A stretch of DNA of 64,000 nt, from assembly GCF_900186615.1 (NCBI RefSeq), contig NZ_LT896588.1, forward strand, positions 1,780,961 through 1,844,960, in the 5' to 3' direction. The notes beneath the pieces were generated by a model. It did no database searches, was not told the origin of the DNA, and was given only the letters and a program-made list of their open reading frames with translations. The position numbers were made by a program, and so were the translations under genes. This stretch comes from Parabacteroides bouchesdurhonensis (GTDB lineage: Bacteria; Bacteroidota; Bacteroidia; Bacteroidales; Tannerellaceae). Below, one piece after another: positions 61,631 through 64,000 of the stretch. The stretch's first letter is position 1. Every line of letters starts with the position of its first letter.

Positions 61631-62695
61631 ATGGAAAGAGATGATAAACAAAATAACGAGGTTGGACCAGATGGAACAATATTGTTGAGATATGTTCGTG
61701 GTATTGCATCGGAGGAAGAGAAAACTTTTGTTGAGAATTGGGTGGAAGAGAAAAAAGAAAATGAGACTGTTTTACTGCAAATAGCCCGTATTTATCATGC
61801 CCAAAAGACGCAAAAGCGTATTTCGTCAAGAGATGTAAACAACGCATTTGCCAAAGTCCGGCAAAAACGGAGAAAGCATGTTCTCAAGCTATATCTGAAA
61901 AAAACCTCTATGGTTGCAGCTTGTTTTATTGGTATATTGATTGTATCCTTGGCAATTACCCGCATAGTAGATGAGCAAAAATTAGGTTTATCGAAACCTC
62001 AGACAATAAAAATTCAGGCTAATGCCGGTATGCGTACTACATTCGATCTTCCGGACGGAACGATCGTTTATTTAAATTCGGGTAGTTCGGTTACTTATCC
62101 GTTACCTTATGATAAAGACAAAAGGGCTGTTTCTTTAGTTGGAGAAGCTTATTTTAAGGTAACCCATAATCCTGAATGTCCTTTTGTGGTTAGTGTGGCG
62201 GATGACAGGATGAAGGTGAAGGTGCTGGGTACGGAGTTTAACCTGCAAGCCTATGCTCATGATGATATTATACGAACCACACTGGTAAAAGGGCGTGTGG
62301 ATATAGAAATAAAGACGAATAAAGGAGAAACCTATTGCCGGCATATACATCCGTCGGAGAGAGCTTCTTATGATTTAAAATCTCAGGACTTGAATGTAGA
62401 AACAGTGAATACCATATATGATACGGCTTGGATGGAGGGAAAGTTGATGTTTAAAGACAACCCTCTGCCGGAAGTATTGAAAAGGTTGTCTTATTTCTAT
62501 AATGTTACCTTCGAAGTGAAAGACCCGATAATAAGAAGTTATTGCTTTACTGGTACGTTTGAAAACAGACAATTATCGCAGATACTGGATTATTTAAAGA
62601 TCTCATCAAATATAGACTATCGTATTAATGTGGTTACTACAGATGACAGTAAAGGTGTTACACGTACCAAAGTCATACTTTGGAAGAGAAAATAA
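61631..62695 (+). CDS. FecR-family anti-sigma factor
   Basis: 354 aa. A cytoplasmic N-terminus (about 1-95, sigma-binding) is followed by one membrane segment (about 97-115, MVAACFIGILIVSLAITRI) and a periplasmic FecR domain (IQANAGMRTTFDLPDGTIVY, YLNSGSSVTYPLPYDKDKRA). The C-terminal DUF4974-like part (LMFKDNPLPEVLKRLSYFYN) contacts the transducer. It should gate the divergent sigma factor according to the SusC-type transducer that starts 192 bp downstream. Confidence 0.93.
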   Translation: MERDDKQNNEVGPDGTILLRYVRGIASEEEKTFVENWVEEKKENETVLLQIARIYHAQKTQKRISSRDVNNAFAKVRQKRRKHVLKLYLKKTSMVAACFIGILIVSLAITRIVDEQKLGLSKPQTIKIQANAGMRTTFDLPDGTIVYLNSGSSVTYPLPYDKDKRAVSLVGEAYFKVTHNPECPFVVSVADDRMKVKVLGTEFNLQAYAHDDIIRTTLVKGRVDIEIKTNKGETYCRHIHPSERASYDLKSQDLNVETVNTIYDTAWMEGKLMFKDNPLPEVLKRLSYFYNVTFEVKDPIIRSYCFTGTFENRQLSQILDYLKISSNIDYRINVVTTDDSKGVTRTKVILWKRK

Positions 62696-62887
62696 AAACA
62701 GAATACAAACGGGGTTTAATTATAAATGATTCGCCTATGGATAAAACATAAGAATGAAAAAACAGACTTTATTGAATAAAAAACATACGGAAACATGTTA
62801 CCAGCATCTTCCCGTATGAAATATTCAATAGTTGGTCTTTAAACAAACTAATGAAACTATTTTTTAATCTTAAATCACCACAAAAAT

Positions 62888-64000
62888 ATGACAAAGAATT
62901 GTTATATCCAACTTGGTACATACTTTTATGATAGATTCAGGTGTGTATCTAAATTTACAAGAGCTATGAAGTTAACCTGTTTATTACTATGCTTGTCTAT
63001 CGGTGTCGTGTTTGCCTCCCACTCGTACGCACAAACAACAACATTATCTATTCGCATGACAGAAAAAACCGTAGCGGAAGTTCTGGAAACTATTGAACGG
63101 CAAACCGATTTCCACTTCTTTTATAATAGCAAACTTATTGATATGGAACGTAGGGTTTCTGTAAATGCACAGAGTGAAAATGTTTTTACTATCTTAAGTC
63201 AACTGTTTAAAGATTCCGATGTAGACTATAAAGTAGTGGACAAAGATATAATCTTGTCCAAAGCAAGTGTGAAAGCCAATGATAAGGTGAAAATTACGGG
63301 ACGTGTCCTGGATGAGTATGATGAACCCGTTATTGGTGCTAATGTCCTGATAAAAGGTACCACATCCGGTACTGTTTCCGATATCGACGGAAACTTTGAT
63401 TTTGAAGCTCAAACCAGCGACGGTATATTGCAAGTCTCTTATATTGGATATATAACGCAGGAAATACCATTGAAGGGAAAAACGAATATTATTGTAAAAC
63501 TGGCAACAGATGTACAAAAGGTTTCGGAAGTCATAGTGGTTGGTTATGGTTCTGTAGATAAGAAAGAACTTACTTCTGCTGTTACAGCTGTATCTAGTAA
63601 GGACTTTTTGCAAGGAGCTTTTACCAGTCCGCTTTCGATGATTGACGGAAAGGTGTCCGGTGTTAGCGTATCGAATCCGGCGGCAGCCGATCCCAATGCT
63701 TCGCCAAATATTCAGATGCGTGGCGCATCTTCTATAGACGCAGGAAATACGCCATTGGTTATTGTGGATGGAATGCCGGGAGCGGACTTAAGAAATATAG
63801 CGAATCAAGATATTGAATCTATAACAGTTTTGAAAGATGGCTCAGCCGCTGCAATTTATGGTTCACGTGCAGCGAATGGGGTTATTCTTGTTCAAACAAA
63901 AAAAGGAAAGGCCGGTAAAGTCTCCATAACTTATGATGGTTATATGGATCATGATATAGTCGCTAATCAGCCGGAAATCCTTTCAGCCGAAGAGTTTTTG
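62888..64000 (+). CDS. SusC/RagA-type TonB-dependent transducer (partial, runs off the window)
   Basis: 371 codons are visible with no stop. A long signal region (a second ATG at 62966 gives MKLTCLLLCLSIGVVFASHS) is followed by an STN domain (about 50-115: IRMTEKTVAEVLETIERQTD, HFFYNSKLI) that signals to FecR. A CarboxypepD_reg-like domain (ITGRVLDEYDEPVIGANVLI) and the plug (VSEVIVVGYGSVDKKELTSA, IQMRGASSIDAGNTPLVIVD, AAIYGSRAANGVILVQTKKG) complete the visible part. It imports a glycan or oligopeptide with a SusD partner expected beyond 64000. Substrate not evident. Confidence 0.93.
   Translation, partial: MTKNCYIQLGTYFYDRFRCVSKFTRAMKLTCLLLCLSIGVVFASHSYAQTTTLSIRMTEKTVAEVLETIERQTDFHFFYNSKLIDMERRVSVNAQSENVFTILSQLFKDSDVDYKVVDKDIILSKASVKANDKVKITGRVLDEYDEPVIGANVLIKGTTSGTVSDIDGNFDFEAQTSDGILQVSYIGYITQEIPLKGKTNIIVKLATDVQKVSEVIVVGYGSVDKKELTSAVTAVSSKDFLQGAFTSPLSMIDGKVSGVSVSNPAAADPNASPNIQMRGASSIDAGNTPLVIVDGMPGADLRNIANQDIESITVLKDGSAAAIYGSRAANGVILVQTKKGKAGKVSITYDGYMDHDIVANQPEILSAEEFL

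Noticed and set aside
62784-62818. CATACGG/CCGTATG hairpin between fecR and the SusC-type gene as a terminator
   Set aside because: Only 7 bp of stem with a 21-nt loop and no T run, and read-through into the transducer gene is expected.

Overview
The window is chromosomal DNA of a Bacteroidales bacterium, most likely Parabacteroides. The evidence: promoters of the Bacteroidetes type (-33 TTTG, -7 TAnnTTTG), a fused SecDF, meso-diaminopimelate dehydrogenase, an ECF sigma/FecR/SusC-type module, NVEALA peptides, FimB/Mfa2-like lipoproteins, and a large secreted protein behind an invertible promoter. Most of the window is ordinary core genome. The accessory parts are about 10.8-19.9 kb, 33.8-38.4 kb and 53.4-57.9 kb. 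No tRNA, rRNA, CRISPR array or insertion sequence was seen.

Layout. 0-0.8 kb: end of a partner-switching operon (tail of a likely PP2C phosphatase, an RsbW-like kinase, a STAS antagonist). 1-6.8 kb: a solitary FtsX-type permease, a fimbrial-type lipoprotein, a Gfo/Idh/MocA oxidoreductase and a metallophosphoesterase. 7-10.8 kb: operon ddh - lgt - flavodiiron protein - nagB. 10.8-19.9 kb: an AT-rich exported-peptide locus with a membrane-anchored winged-helix regulator, two NVEALA peptides, a thioredoxin-like/DUF1573 lipoprotein, and a duplicated pair of beta-propeller plus transglutaminase-like lipoproteins. 20-25.7 kb: a leftward five-gene MacAB-TolC-type efflux operon. 26-33.8 kb: MBL hydrolase, glyoxalase-like protein, ROK kinase, NUDIX hydrolase, and a TPR/outer-membrane-barrel pair. 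33.9-38.3 kb: three tandem histidine-kinase-like genes (the first two lack the phospho-accepting histidine), a REC-PP2C response regulator and a kinase remnant. 38.3-53.4 kb: housekeeping genes (topA, AraC regulator, NTF2-like, ferritin/VIT1 protein, argS, HU, two rhomboids, EEP phosphatase, two DUF4468 proteins, secDF). 53.4-57.9 kb: an orphan HipB-like repressor with a 20-codon hipA stub, a 790-bp regulatory intergenic region, and a 1038-aa secreted protein. 58-64 kb: a TonB-receptor-like barrel, an ECF sigma factor, a divergent FecR anti-sigma and the start of a SusC-type transducer.

Main observations. (1) The segment 54317-54531 is bounded by 32-bp inverted repeats (28/32 matching) whose left arm contains AAACGTTCGT. 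Inside it a good promoter points away from the secreted-protein gene, which is the expected OFF state of an invertible promoter. (2) Five intergenic spots (about 6.8, 25.9, 33.8, 54.0 and 54.1 kb) carry short cores repeated at 22-bp intervals, usually in palindromic arrangement; the core sequence differs between spots but the period does not. (3) The NVEALA/propeller/transglutaminase locus looks like a complete but functionally uncharacterised exported-peptide system. (4) Two consecutive histidine kinases carry Asp in place of the catalytic His and sit directly before an intact paralogue and a PP2C-type response regulator. That regulator could connect to the kind of partner-switching proteins seen at the left edge.
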